Under the pieces are notes generated by a model. The model was not told the DNA's origin and made no database searches. It saw nothing but the letters and a program-made list of their open reading frames with translations. 64,000 bases of DNA from Symbiodinium natans (taxonomy: Eukaryota > Sar > Dinophyceae > Suessiales > Symbiodiniaceae): the NCBI GenBank assembly GCA_905221605.1, contig CAJNDS010002507.1:42501-106500 (forward strand), read 5' to 3'. A program made the translations under genes and the position numbers. Every line of letters begins with the position of its first letter. The first letter of the stretch is position 1. Below are positions 1 to 9,609 of this stretch, in pieces.

Positions 1-232
1 AGAAACAGAAACAGACACAGAGAAAACAGACACAGAGAAGACAGACACAGAGAAGACAAACACAGAGACAGACACACAGACAAACACAAACAGACAAAGA
101 CAGACAGAGACATACAGAGACAGACAGAGACAGACAGAGACAGACACAGACAGACAGAGACGGACAGACAGACGGACGGACAGTCAGACGGACGGACAGA
201 CGGACAGACAGAAAGACACACACACACACACA
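1..232. repeat. Purine-rich degenerate simple repeat
   Basis: The first 230 bases are built almost entirely of ACAGA/GACAGA/GACGGA words that drift gradually and end in a short (CA)n run. No reading frame here looks like protein. It is an imperfect, slipping microsatellite of a kind common between dinoflagellate genes. It reaches the window edge, so its true length is unknown. Confidence 0.9.
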
Positions 233-1380
233 CCATGTCTGACCAAAATGCTGAAGTTCATGGTCTGCATACGGGAGCGAGGTTGCTCGCCTCCAAAACG
301 AAGGTCTCAGCATGCTGGGAAGGTTCAGGAAGCCACAGGGCCTCCAACTCCTGAGGCTATCAAAGTCGAAACGAAGTCAACTGCACGGTTTTGAGATGTT
401 TTGAGCAACTCGTGTCCTGTCAAGCCTCCGCCAAAATCTGCTGCCGTTTATGGGATACGAGTAGACTCTGAGAGCATAGGGACATTCATGGGCACATTCC
501 TCTCTGGCCTCTGTGGTGTAGTTGTCGTCAAAGAGAAACGCATCTGGCTCCTAGGCACGAAGCGCCACAACTACACTGAAAGTCGCGAAAATGCACTGCG
601 TGGCACTGCATTGGGTGGAGGGTGCCGAAACTGTCGAAACTCCTCGGCCACCTGTCTTCCCAGCTCAATGATGCCCGGATAATCCTGCAGCATTCGTGGG
701 TTTTCACCGACGAACGCACGTTTGTTTTAAAAGGATAAAGACGTCTGTGCAATGCCTCCTCATCTGCCGGACCTTGCTCTACGTCACGCTGTCAAAGTCT
801 AAGATTCTGAGTCTCAGGTCTAGAGTCTAGGTGCCTCATGGCGCCTCGACACCTTGACCCCTTGTCGCAGCGCGCAAAACAAGACGAGGCCCACACGAAT
901 TTGGAAAGAAGGCATGTCGCAGTGGACCCTAGCGGCGCACAAGCCACTGCAAGCTTATCCACCCCTGAAGTTGCAAACAGAACATGGTCAGGCCTTCAAT
1001 GCCTTCACGCAGCTTCGCAAATGGGCCGCTCACATGCACTCTAGCTCACCCTGCTAGAAGCTGCTAGAACACCAGCGTATTTGGCGCAGCTCTAGGAAAA
1101 AACAACGATAACTGCCCATTGTCCATCCCTTGACCCGACCCGTAAAGGAACCGTTGTTCAACACAACTTTGCAGCATGCACAACAAAGACTCAATGCTGT
1201 CAGAACCATGTGTTGCATGCCACAAGTCTGAAACTAATGGATCAACAAATGCTGCAGGCAACCTGCGACACCATAGCCTCTCCGATGCTATGCAAGTCCT
1301 CCAGAATTTTCTCACCCCTCACATTCCACCCTCCGCACACATATCAGGAATATAAAGTTGACATAGCCTTCAGGCCCAAG
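233..1380. other. No supportable gene
   Basis: Several short open frames on both strands overlap each other here. None shows a recognisable motif, heptad pattern or splice-consistent continuation. I see nothing functional in this stretch. Confidence 0.5.
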
Positions 1381-1655
1381 AGACGCGCGAGAGAGAGAGA
1401 GAGAAAGAGAGGGAGAAAGAGAAAGAGAAAGAGAAACAGAAAGAGAAAGATAAAGAGAAAGACAGAGTGACAGAGAGTGACAGAGAGAGACAGAGAGAGA
1501 CAGAGACAGAGAGAGAGAGACAGAGAGAGGGACAGAGAGAGACAGAGAGAGGGACAGAGAGAGGGACAGAGAGAGACAGAGAGAGGGACAGAGAGAGACA
1601 GAGAGAGGGACAGAGAGAGAGACAGAGAGAGAGAGAGCGAGAGAGAGCGAGAGTG
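1381..1655. repeat. (GA)n-rich tract with GACAGAGAGG sub-repeats
   Basis: About 270 bases consist of GA, GAAA and GACAGAGAGG units. Both strands stay open through it (Arg/Glu-rich one way, Ser/Leu-rich the other), which is a composition effect and not coding evidence. Confidence 0.92.
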
Positions 1656-2429
1656 GTTCGGCGTCAATCTTAAGGGCCGAATGGACGAAGTAACTACACC
1701 GTGTCGATCTTCCTGCACTGTCCTCAATCCGTTCCAATCACAAGAACCGAAGCATTCGACATGATACCCTGTCTTTCATTTTCCAGTTCTGTCTACATGC
1801 CATGGAAATACAAGCGGGAGTAAAGCACGTTTCCTTTTCCTCCGCTTCATCACCGCCGACAATAACCGAGCCTACTGCATGCACTTTGCATGTTCGCAGG
1901 CACCTGGCACCCATCGACCTTCAAGAGTTGAACGGGGTGTTCGAAGTGAGGTCGACAACCAAGAGGAACCACATTTGCAACACAGGTGCACTGCCTGTCC
2001 AGGTGCCGTCCAACGGCAAGAAACCTCTGCAGCTCACTGGACAATGCTGATCTTGCTATCCTCCACAAACCTCAGGACACGACGGTCTGTGCACAAGAAT
2101 TGTGGCACCATGTGGGAGGGGATTCATGGAGCTTGTGGGAGGTTGTGACAGCTTGTGACCATTGGGCTCTTGCTCTTGTCCTTGCAGACGGAGCCAAACT
2201 CCGCTCACCTGCCGCACCAAGCGCGGCGCACGATGCACGACCCCCCCGGGCAGTGTAAAGCGCACGCAAAGCGGCAAAGCGCAACAAAGCGAATCACATC
2301 CATGACCTGGTGCGGCAATTGACCTCCATGAGGCGTTTGCCTGTACAGTTCTTACGATGCACTCGGCGATGTCTCGTGCCCATGCCGAATGACAATGGAT
2401 CAAACGGAAAGTCGGCGCCAGAAGCCTCA

Positions 2430-2682
2430 GGCTGGGACGAGTAAATGACTCCTCGGGAACAGTCGAAGTTTTTCCTTTTGGCTCCACTCCCTCCAATGAT
2501 CCATAGGCCGTTTGTTCCTGCGTCTGAAGGCTGTCCGACACACATGACACACTGCGAATCATGCGAGCATCGCCTGAATAGAGCCAGTATTTGCCGCCCA
2601 TTTGCTTCCACAGCGGGCTGCCGTTTGCAGATTCACCGGCCACCAGCAGATACTCACCTCGCTGCAGCCCCTCGCACTCGAG
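2430..2682 (-). CDS. Domain copy 5 (two exons)
   Basis: The first exon (about 2682-2571) encodes RGEYLLVAGE, SANGSPLWKQMGG and WLYSG. The second (about 2519-2430) encodes TNGLWIIGGSGAKRKNFDC and a tail ending FPFDP. The roughly 51-bp intron starts GCGATG, directly after the first base of the Gly codon, and ends GACGCAG; the next exon opens GAAC. It is an in-frame GC-AG junction. Confidence 0.55.
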
Positions 2683-5600
2683 TGGAGGCTCTGAATACAA
2701 AGTGTTCAGAAGGCGCTTCTGTACAGGGCCCTGGGGTCCGGTCCGCCGCAGTTTTGCTGTCCACTTGGCGTGGACACGTGCAACTTTACAGGCTTCCCAA
2801 GCGAAGAGCTGGAGGACACCTCGCATGGCACTCGGCACAAACAGCCTTCGAAAAAAACCGTGATTCATCTCTGACTCGTGGAGCAAGCAGAGCAAAAGAA
2901 CAAGCAGCCATGAGCAGCCAGTACATGCGCTGCAGTCCCGAAGCTTCCCCCCACCTTGACTTGGTCATCCTGAGCGCAAAGTCACGGAGAAGGTCCAGGC
3001 AATTGTATAAAATTGTAGAGAAACATCAGGAAAAATTGAAGGCCTTCACCATCTCCTCATTATCTAACCGACTCCAAGAGGAGAGCACCTTCACATGACG
3101 AAACATGGCGAAACCCATCTCAGCACTGCGATTGATAGAGTCTGATAGAGAATGAAAATCACTCTAAGGGCAGCATGGCACATCGAGAAAACAAAGCTTT
3201 AACGGAACGCCTGGCCACGAAGCATCCTCCCATAACTAAGCGTGTGAAACAGCTCTGCTGCTTGAACCGACCTGTCCTCTAAAGCCCATCATGCAGCATT
3301 GAGCGCAGCCATGTTTGCAGCTGTACGAAGTAGCACGCCCTCGCTGCTGAGTCGAGCGATCCATGTATCTCCAGAATTGCTGGAGCAACGCCATCTGGAG
3401 GCTGCGCAAAAAGAGAGACGCCAGCCTTGCAGGCTATTCCACTCACGTCGCTGGCAAGATAGCTGGCCAATTGGTAATCAGGCATGGCCACCAGCATTGT
3501 TGCGCCGCGCCCACCTCCATTCTTGGTGCTCTGGTGTGCGTCCGCTTGTGAGCGTTCGCCCATGCAAGGTCTTGCCGGGACTTGAGCGGGGGCAGGCTGG
3601 GATTGCAAGGGGATCTGGGCCCGTCCCGTTGGCTGCGCTGGCTCAATGGTCTCGTTTGACCTGTTTGAGTCTGGATCTTTTCTCGACTCAATTGGAGCAC
3701 CAGGCTGTGATAGGACGCTTTTGCCCTTGCCCTTCGATTTACCTTTGCTCCGCTCTGGACGATCCACATCATCCTCATCGGCAGGCACTCGGGGCGGAGG
3801 TTCAGATGCTTCCCAAGGTTCTAGAGACTTGTGAAGCCTCCAGCCAGACAGGGCAACCGCCTCCTCGGGACCTGTTAACCTGATTGCTCGAAGGGTGGCT
3901 GGGGAGGGGCCTGAGGGTTCCTGCGCCTCAAGCTGAAGCTGACCGTCTGGAAACATGCTGCGCTCCATGCGCAACACCGGCTCCAATTCGTCCCAACGAT
4001 CAGTGGGAAAGAGCAAAGACACTTGAACCTCGCGCATGCCTTCGGGAACCGCTTCAGGCCTTGAGATGTTTGAGGCGTCCTCCTCTCGGGCAATAGCAGC
4101 ACTTCGTGTTGCCAAGTCCCCTAGTACCAACCTCAACACTCTCAGACGTTGGGCTAAGGTAGCCCGGGCTGCACTGCAGATGCGCTCGCTCGGGTGAAAG
4201 GGAGGGGACTCGGCATCATCTATAGAGACCAACGCCAGGTCTCTAAGCCTGGCAACGTTTGCACCAAGCTTGCCCACCACCGTTGCTGCCTCACCCTGCG
4301 CCAGAAGTATCCGAAGTGGTACTTCTGTCTTGCCTTCGTTGGCAAACCGCTCCCTCTCAGCGCTCATGGCCGCCTCCGCCTCAGTCATCAGGGCCTCACG
4401 CAGCTCGAAATGCTCAGATCTCAGCACCTCCGAGACTACTAGCTCCTTGAGCGTGGATTGCAAACGCCAAAGCGCCGCTTCTATTGGCACACGATCCCTT
4501 GCCAGCAGCTTCACCCTCTTTTGAGAAGCAATGCCTGCTAAAGGCTCGCGAGAGACCTGGACTTCGCATCCAAGCTCTTCAATGATGGCTTTGATGCGCT
4601 CGCCTCCCTGACCCACAATCCCGCCTCCCGCACGCTCAGGTACAATCAGGTCAAGAACATGTGGGCGCTCGCGCTCGCGATCGGCAGAATCCGGAAGTCC
4701 CGATCGATCAAAGACACGGTCCAGTACCATAGCTACTGCCTGTCTAAGAGTCCCATCCTCCCCGCAAGAAATTATAATGATACATTCCTCGCGGCGCTTC
4801 AGAGCTTCCGGCAGCTCATCTTGCAGAACGCGCACGGAGTTTACTCCAGTAGCTGCACGGATAGCTTTGATGCTCGAGCCCTGCTTTCCAATAACTCTTG
4901 CTCCAGCTGTGGCACGCACGATGATGCGGCATGGAGGTACCATGACTATTTGAGTGCCTTCTGAACCATTCGCTGCATCCTGGACAGCTGCCATCAAAGC
5001 AGCGTTGCAGGTCAAGGGCACCCTATGGCACCCTGTAACATTTGTTAACTGGCGACTTGGAGCCGAAAGTGATACGGATGGAAGCTGTGCACAGTATCAG
5101 GGGGTGCCAATCTGCGTGTTCTAACACCTCCGATGGCCAGCTGTGCTATGCATTGGCGCTGCGACTCTCAAGAGCCGGTATGAACAAATTCCGAGGCTGC
5201 TTCCTTGTCGGGAGTCTCACCAAGGTGTGGCTGGTCACCTCAAAGATTGCAAGTTCCAATTGGCGCAATGTCCCCTGCTCAAGCCCCTGGCATCTGAGCA
5301 AAGGCTTGTCAGAGTCCAGGCCGTCCTTCAGAATAATTAGTGCAACAATTTGGCCGCAGCTAACATTCTCGGGCACACCACGTTGCCCAATTCATCCCAA
5401 GTCCTTGCCTTAGGCACTCCAGCTGTCACCATCCAGTGACCATCAGCCCCCGAGCATATCCTGCAGGATCGAGGGGGAAATTAGCTACCATGCTCCTGCA
5501 ACGATCAAGTTGCTTCACGCTTGCTGCTTCACCCACGGTCCGTATCTCAGTCCGCCTTTGCTTCCATGTGGGTTGACCATGGCAACGCTCACCAACAAGC

Positions 5601-7246
5601 ACATACTCTCCGCCGCACCTGTCAATTTGCGCAGGGTAAACCAGCATCCTCAATGTATGATGTAGGTCTATGCAACAGAACCATTATTCTACAATATCCG
5701 CCAAGGCCCTTTTTTCACTTGGAACGGTATCCTGCCTAGCCAACTCGGGGAGCGGACAGTGCGTCAGGACCAGGGGGCATTTGGCGCAGACAGACACCAA
5801 ATCTGGCGTTTCTGGCCACGCCAGAAACATTCAGAACCACCATCGACCCCCCACCCCCTAGCCCTCCTCCCCACCACCCCTGTGAACTTCGTATGAACAC
5901 CGACACCCCCCATGAATGCACAGGGACCGTATGAACTCTTGACAATGCCATTGTGTTTGATGGCTTTCTGAACACGTGAACTCGTTGGCATGTTTCCCGT
6001 GCAACCTTCCCCCTTCCACTTCAACCCCAACCCCCTCTGAGCCGTTTAACCTGCTCTGGAAACACCCGGGTTGCAAGGCCAGCTGCATGAGTTGAACTAC
6101 GCATATTAAACCAAAAATGCGCATTGACATGGGCATGCTGAGGAGCTGGCTTTGGCTGGCCGTTCGGTGACAAGATATGGAGACTCGGAGGCTTGGTGCC
6201 CACCAGAATGGCGGCGTCCTGCACCACAACTCGACGAACATAACTCGACAAAGTGGGACAAGTGGCGGATACCTTGTAACTATGACGACGACTAATACTA
6301 CTACTGCTTCTTTTTCTTCTTCCCACCACTACCACTACCACTACCACTACCACTACCACTACCACTACCACTACCACTACCACTACCACTACCACTCAAT
6401 CTTTGCCATGCTTCTTCAAGCTGCACTGCTCTGAGTCTGCTGGGGGGCCTCTGGGTCAGGATTCCCTTTTAGATCTGTCGTCGCTTCTTACGAATCATTT
6501 GGTCCTGACCTACCGCTATATAGCAGACCTGCCCCGCCCGACGTCTTTCAGATTGATACACCCCCGGGAATGCGGGAAGCTTTCCGCCTGGAGGCGTGCC
6601 TTGTCCACTCTGGGGCCTTATTTTTTCTGCTAAGGGGAGGACGGGATTCATCAGATTCTCGGCTTACTGTACATCGAACTGCCTACTTTCTCTCTCGCGG
6701 GCAAAAAAAGCAACGCGAGATGTTGTATTGTGGGCATCCCAAACCCGAAGACCCAGCTGCTTGGATGGCCTCGCGGAATTTGTCTCCATCGAGCCGCAGC
6801 CAGTTGCCCACCATCTTATCGGGCATCCTTCCAGGTTTCAGATTCGATGCAAGAACGAAACGATAGACAAAGAACACAAGCGAAGCCATGGCGAACCCAG
6901 GATTTTCCAGGCCACACCCCGGACTCCACAAGAGAAGGCTCGGTGGGCCCATGGATTTTTTGGAAGCTTTTTTTCGTTTTTCTCCTACAATTCCCCGCTA
7001 CTCAAAGCGGCTCCAACAATACACTCACACCTCCCGCACAGAGGCTCACACTGCCCGTTGTGCACCGTCTGACAGTAAATGACCTCAGTTTCGACAACTC
7101 CGATACTCCACTTCGCTTCCCTTGCCTTGCCAACGGTCTTCTTCGGGCCAGTTCCGAGAGTCTGGCACCACGTGTGCACTGGAAGTCTTTGGCTGCTGCA
7201 TCCGTGCCACCGATGATCCACATGCCATTGCTGCCTGCTTGAACGA

Positions 7247-7277
<31 letters not shown>

Positions 7278-9046
7278 CGCAAAAACCAAGAAGCGCATGG
7301 CAGCCTGAGTAAAGCCAGCACTTGCCACCAGCATGCTCCCAAAGAGGGTAGCCATTAGCCATGCGATCTCCTGCTGGAATATATTCGCCCGAGCACCTGT
7401 GACATGCAAGAACCACTCTTGAATGTGTAAATGGGGGCCTTGGCGACTTCAGTTGAGGGCGCCGCCTGTGCTGGCCATGAGGGGTCTGCACGTAGAGTCG
7501 TGATGGCTTAATGGTGACTGCAATGGCCTTTCAGACACGTAGCAGCTTCCGCTAGAGGACTCTGCGAACATCTGCATTTTGTTGGGCATTGCTGGGACTG
7601 GTGCTGGGTCTTCCTGGAACTTGTCCCCTTGGAGGCGCAGCCACGCTCCACCGACCTCGCAGATCTACGAGCGCTTCTGTATGCTTCTGCGCTTTCCGCA
7701 CGTCTTTGCACTTGCGCGGTGACGTACCTTGTCTGGCATCAAGCCTCCACTGGGCCTTTTTGAATAAACGACACCTTTCGGACATGCTACACATAGCTCA
7801 ACTTGCACGAAGCCCAACAAACTCCCTAACAGACGGAGTTTTCATGCAGCACCGTGCATCGTGCGCCTTTTGCGCAATTGAAACCTTTCTCCTTGGCATC
7901 AGAGCCACCCAAGATCCACGATCCTGGCATCACGCATGCCACCGGGCCGAAAGCATGTGCCTGAAAGGCTGGCTGCAACTCCAAGTTTGGCAGGCCAGCC
8001 ATTCGTCCCGCAGTACAAAAAGCACCTTCACAAAGCAACTGGAAGAAACGCTGCCCGGTCTTTCTGTACTAACTGACTAACTCAGTAGAACCTCTCTCCA
8101 CTATCTTCTGCAGTTCTTACAGGACTGTGCCTTCCAGCCTTTTGCTCCCAGACCGGCAACCCATTCGCAATGCGGCCGGGCATCAGCATCTTGGCTTGCC
8201 GCAGGCGCTCATTGCTGTTGGATGAACAAACGAACCGAAGTAGGCCAAAGTTTGTGCTGGGACTGATGTCCTGCTCTTGGCTTAGCCTGCTACATAATCG
8301 CCAGAGCATCTTTGCTGGCCATTCGGGCTGACCACCCGGAGTTGCGAAGGCGTGTGCAGATTTTTTGTGACCTCATGCAACTCTTGCAAACGACGAAGCG
8401 GCTGATCGTGAAGTATGGTGTGAGCACTACGACTGACTAGGAGTCAGGCAACAATGTGGGGATCCTCGACGAAACACTCGCCGCTTAGCCTTTCCCAAAC
8501 CTTGGCACTCTAGCCACATGAGCACATTGCCGAGATGTGCCCCGACTGCCGTGCCGGATGTCAGTAGATCTCAACGAACTCAGTTAGGGGCACCAGTGAT
8601 TTTGTCAGGCGGCACCTCACAAACGATGAGGCTGAGATGACGATGACAGACAATCCTGAAAAGGACTGGCACCACACTTCCCACCACGCTTGCTCCCTGA
8701 GAGTCAGACGCCTGCACTCGGCGTTCGGCAGAAAATCAAGCCGTGTGAGCACTTGAAGTTCTTCTCTTTGGCATCTCGTCCCCCTATAATCCACATACCA
8801 TTTGCACCTTCGATCAGGTGCAGAAAGCAAATTTGGACTATCACCATCACGTCGAACCGACTGCAGACCTGTATACATCCACAGACCACCTTCTTTCTGT
8901 TCCCACACCTGCGGCATTTGACTTGCGCTTCATGCCGGTAGCACACGCACACAGCAGTTGGTTTGCTGAACTTCGTGGCGCACAGGGCAGCCATTCGCTG
9001 AATCTCCCGACTGCGTGTATTCACCCGCACACTGCTGCTGCCCGTT
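2430..9046 (-). CDS. Multi-exon gene or gene array carrying at least five copies of a GEY-ANG-WxQ-WLYSG-MWIIGG domain
   Basis: Five regions on this strand encode degenerate versions of one small domain. In order, its landmarks are a Cys, GEY, a Gly, ANG, Pro, W-x-Q/H, a Gly-Gly, WLYSG, then an intron, then NG-M/L-W-I-I-GG, D-A-K, F-x-C and a Gly. The exons join in frame across GC-AG or GT-AG introns: in copies 1, 3 and 5 the last G before the intron is completed by two bases of the next exon to give the Gly of YSG. The copies lie at 8728-9046, 7856-8207, 7158-7401, 5558-5623 and 2430-2682. I do not recognise the family and cannot assign a function. It could be one long repeat protein or a tandem array of short genes, and the ends are not defined. 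The spacing between copies 4 and 5 is enlarged by the KH gene. Confidence 0.55.
3279..5021 (-). CDS. Multi-KH-domain RNA-binding protein, intronless
   Basis: A single open frame of 580 codons. KH1 carries the invariant loop GKQG (residues 45-48) after a V-R-A-T strand. KH2 has GQGG (137-140) followed by ERIKAIIEEL. KH3 has GKLG (250-253). A Lys/Gly/Ser-rich linker (around residues 431-441) leads to a C-terminal segment that may be a fourth, loop-degenerate KH fold. KH proteins bind single-stranded RNA or DNA and act in splicing, stability or translation. Codons 1 or 10 could be the start. No spliced-leader relict or poly(A) is visible next to it, but an intronless gene between intron-containing domain copies on the same strand suggests a retrogene. 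Function beyond nucleic-acid binding cannot be read. Confidence 0.82.
   Translation of the reverse strand: MPLTCNAALMAAVQDAANGSEGTQIVMVPPCRIIVRATAGARVIGKQGSSIKAIRAATGVNSVRVLQDELPEALKRREECIIIISCGEDGTLRQAVAMVLDRVFDRSGLPDSADRERERPHVLDLIVPERAGGGIVGQGGERIKAIIEELGCEVQVSREPLAGIASQKRVKLLARDRVPIEAALWRLQSTLKELVVSEVLRSEHFELREALMTEAEAAMSAERERFANEGKTEVPLRILLAQGEAATVVGKLGANVARLRDLALVSIDDAESPPFHPSERICSAARATLAQRLRVLRLVLGDLATRSAAIAREEDASNISRPEAVPEGMREVQVSLLFPTDRWDELEPVLRMERSMFPDGQLQLEAQEPSGPSPATLRAIRLTGPEEAVALSGWRLHKSLEPWEASEPPPRVPADEDDVDRPERSKGKSKGKGKSVLSQPGAPIESRKDPDSNRSNETIEPAQPTGRAQIPLQSQPAPAQVPARPCMGERSQADAHQSTKNGGGRGATMLVAMPDYQLASYLASDVSGIACKAGVSLFAQPPDGVAPAILEIHGSLDSAARACYFVQLQTWLRSMLHDGL
5558..5623 (-). 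CDS. Domain copy 4 (degenerate first half only)
   Basis: Only the N-terminal landmarks are visible: CGGEYVLVGE, then HGQP and W-K-Q. No MWIIGG partner was found downstream, although a tail resembling that of copy 5 (FPLDP) occurs about 80 bases on. This is probably a decayed copy. Confidence 0.4.
6324..6396. repeat. (CCACTA)n microsatellite
   Basis: About twelve near-perfect copies of a CCACTA hexamer (read ACCACT in another phase). Confidence 0.97.
7158..7401 (-). CDS. Domain copy 3 (two exons)
   Basis: The first exon (about 7401-7302) encodes CSGEY, MANGYPLWEHAGG and WLYSG. The second (about 7238-7158) encodes SNGMWIIGGTDAAAKDFQC. The intron between them has a GC donor after the first base of the Gly codon, a CAG acceptor, and contains the (GA)n microsatellite at 7252-7277. 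Frame continuity through YSG-SNGMW supports the exon pair. Confidence 0.55.
7252..7277. repeat. (TC)n microsatellite inside a domain intron
   Basis: A pure TC run of about 13 units within the intron of domain copy 3. Confidence 0.95.
7856..8207 (-). CDS. Domain copy 2 (two exons)
   Basis: The first exon (about 8207-8133) encodes IANGLPVWEQKAG with no intron inside it. The second (about 7927-7856) encodes GSWILGGSDAKEKGFNC followed by a Gly-containing tail. The WLYSG part is not preserved in the first exon, where the sequence after WEQKAG diverges, so this copy may be decayed. Confidence 0.45.
8728..9046 (-). CDS. Domain copy 1 (three exons)
   Basis: Exon a (9046-8984) encodes CAGEY and SANGCP. 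Exon b (8908-8870) encodes VWEQKEGGLWMYT. Exon c (about 8808-8728) encodes NGMWIIGGRDAKEKNFKC. Exons a and b are separated by a 75-bp GT-AG intron (8983-8909) that falls between Pro and the residue before Trp. The b/c intron splits the Gly codon of YTG with a GT donor. This is the best preserved copy in its C-terminal half, and the only one with an intron inside the ANG-x-P-x-W segment. Confidence 0.55.
8909..8983 (-). other. Copy-specific 75-bp intron
   Basis: The intron begins GTGCGC and ends CCGCAG, and the next exon starts GTGTGG. A GTG(C/T)G word therefore follows both junctions. The same position is uninterrupted in copies 2, 3 and 5 (ANGLPVWEQ, ANGYPLWEH, ANGSPLWKQ), so the intron is either a gain in copy 1 or a loss in the others. 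The reading frame continues exactly across it. Confidence 0.6.
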
Positions 9047-9567
9047 GGGCGAGATCACGTAAATCCTGAGCCAGCACGTGCACGCGTTTACAGTTCGACC
9101 ATGTTCTGCCACTCTGCGGAACTTCCTGTTCGACACTGCAATACTCTTGCATAATCTCGCACATCAGAGACTGAGGCTCAAACGAACGAGTCATCCCAGA
9201 AAGCTCACGCAGATTCCGCAGATCACATGGATGCCAATGCCTTGCGAAAGGTCCGATTTCTGTAAAGAGTGTTGAAAGGCTTTAGGAAAGCCTCGCTCGC
9301 CTGCCAGCAGCGGCTCTCTAGGATGGCATGATGCTGCTAATTGCTTGCTCGTCTGGCTTGAATTAGATTTCTGGCCTGCTCGATTCGGATGACCTAGGGT
9401 GTTTAGTAACTTAGTAACTCTTAGTAACTGTCATGGCGAATTCGCTGGAAGCGTGGACTTTGCCTGCAGGTAGCAAGATTTTCTCGCACGTGTACTCTGA
9501 TTGTGAGCCTTGAGGGTTGGTCGCTACTCCGGGTCAGCGCAAAACAAGGTCTACCTTCAAAGAAATC

Positions 9568-9572
<5 letters not shown>

Positions 9573-9600
<28 letters not shown>

Positions 9601-9602
9601 CG
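9573..9602. repeat. (CA)n microsatellite
   Basis: An uninterrupted CA run of about 14 units. Confidence 0.96.
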
Positions 9603-9609
9603 CACAAAC

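Noticed and set aside
1312-1764. Several long frames on both strands
   Set aside because: Arg/Glu or Ser/Leu repeats produced by the (GA)n tract.
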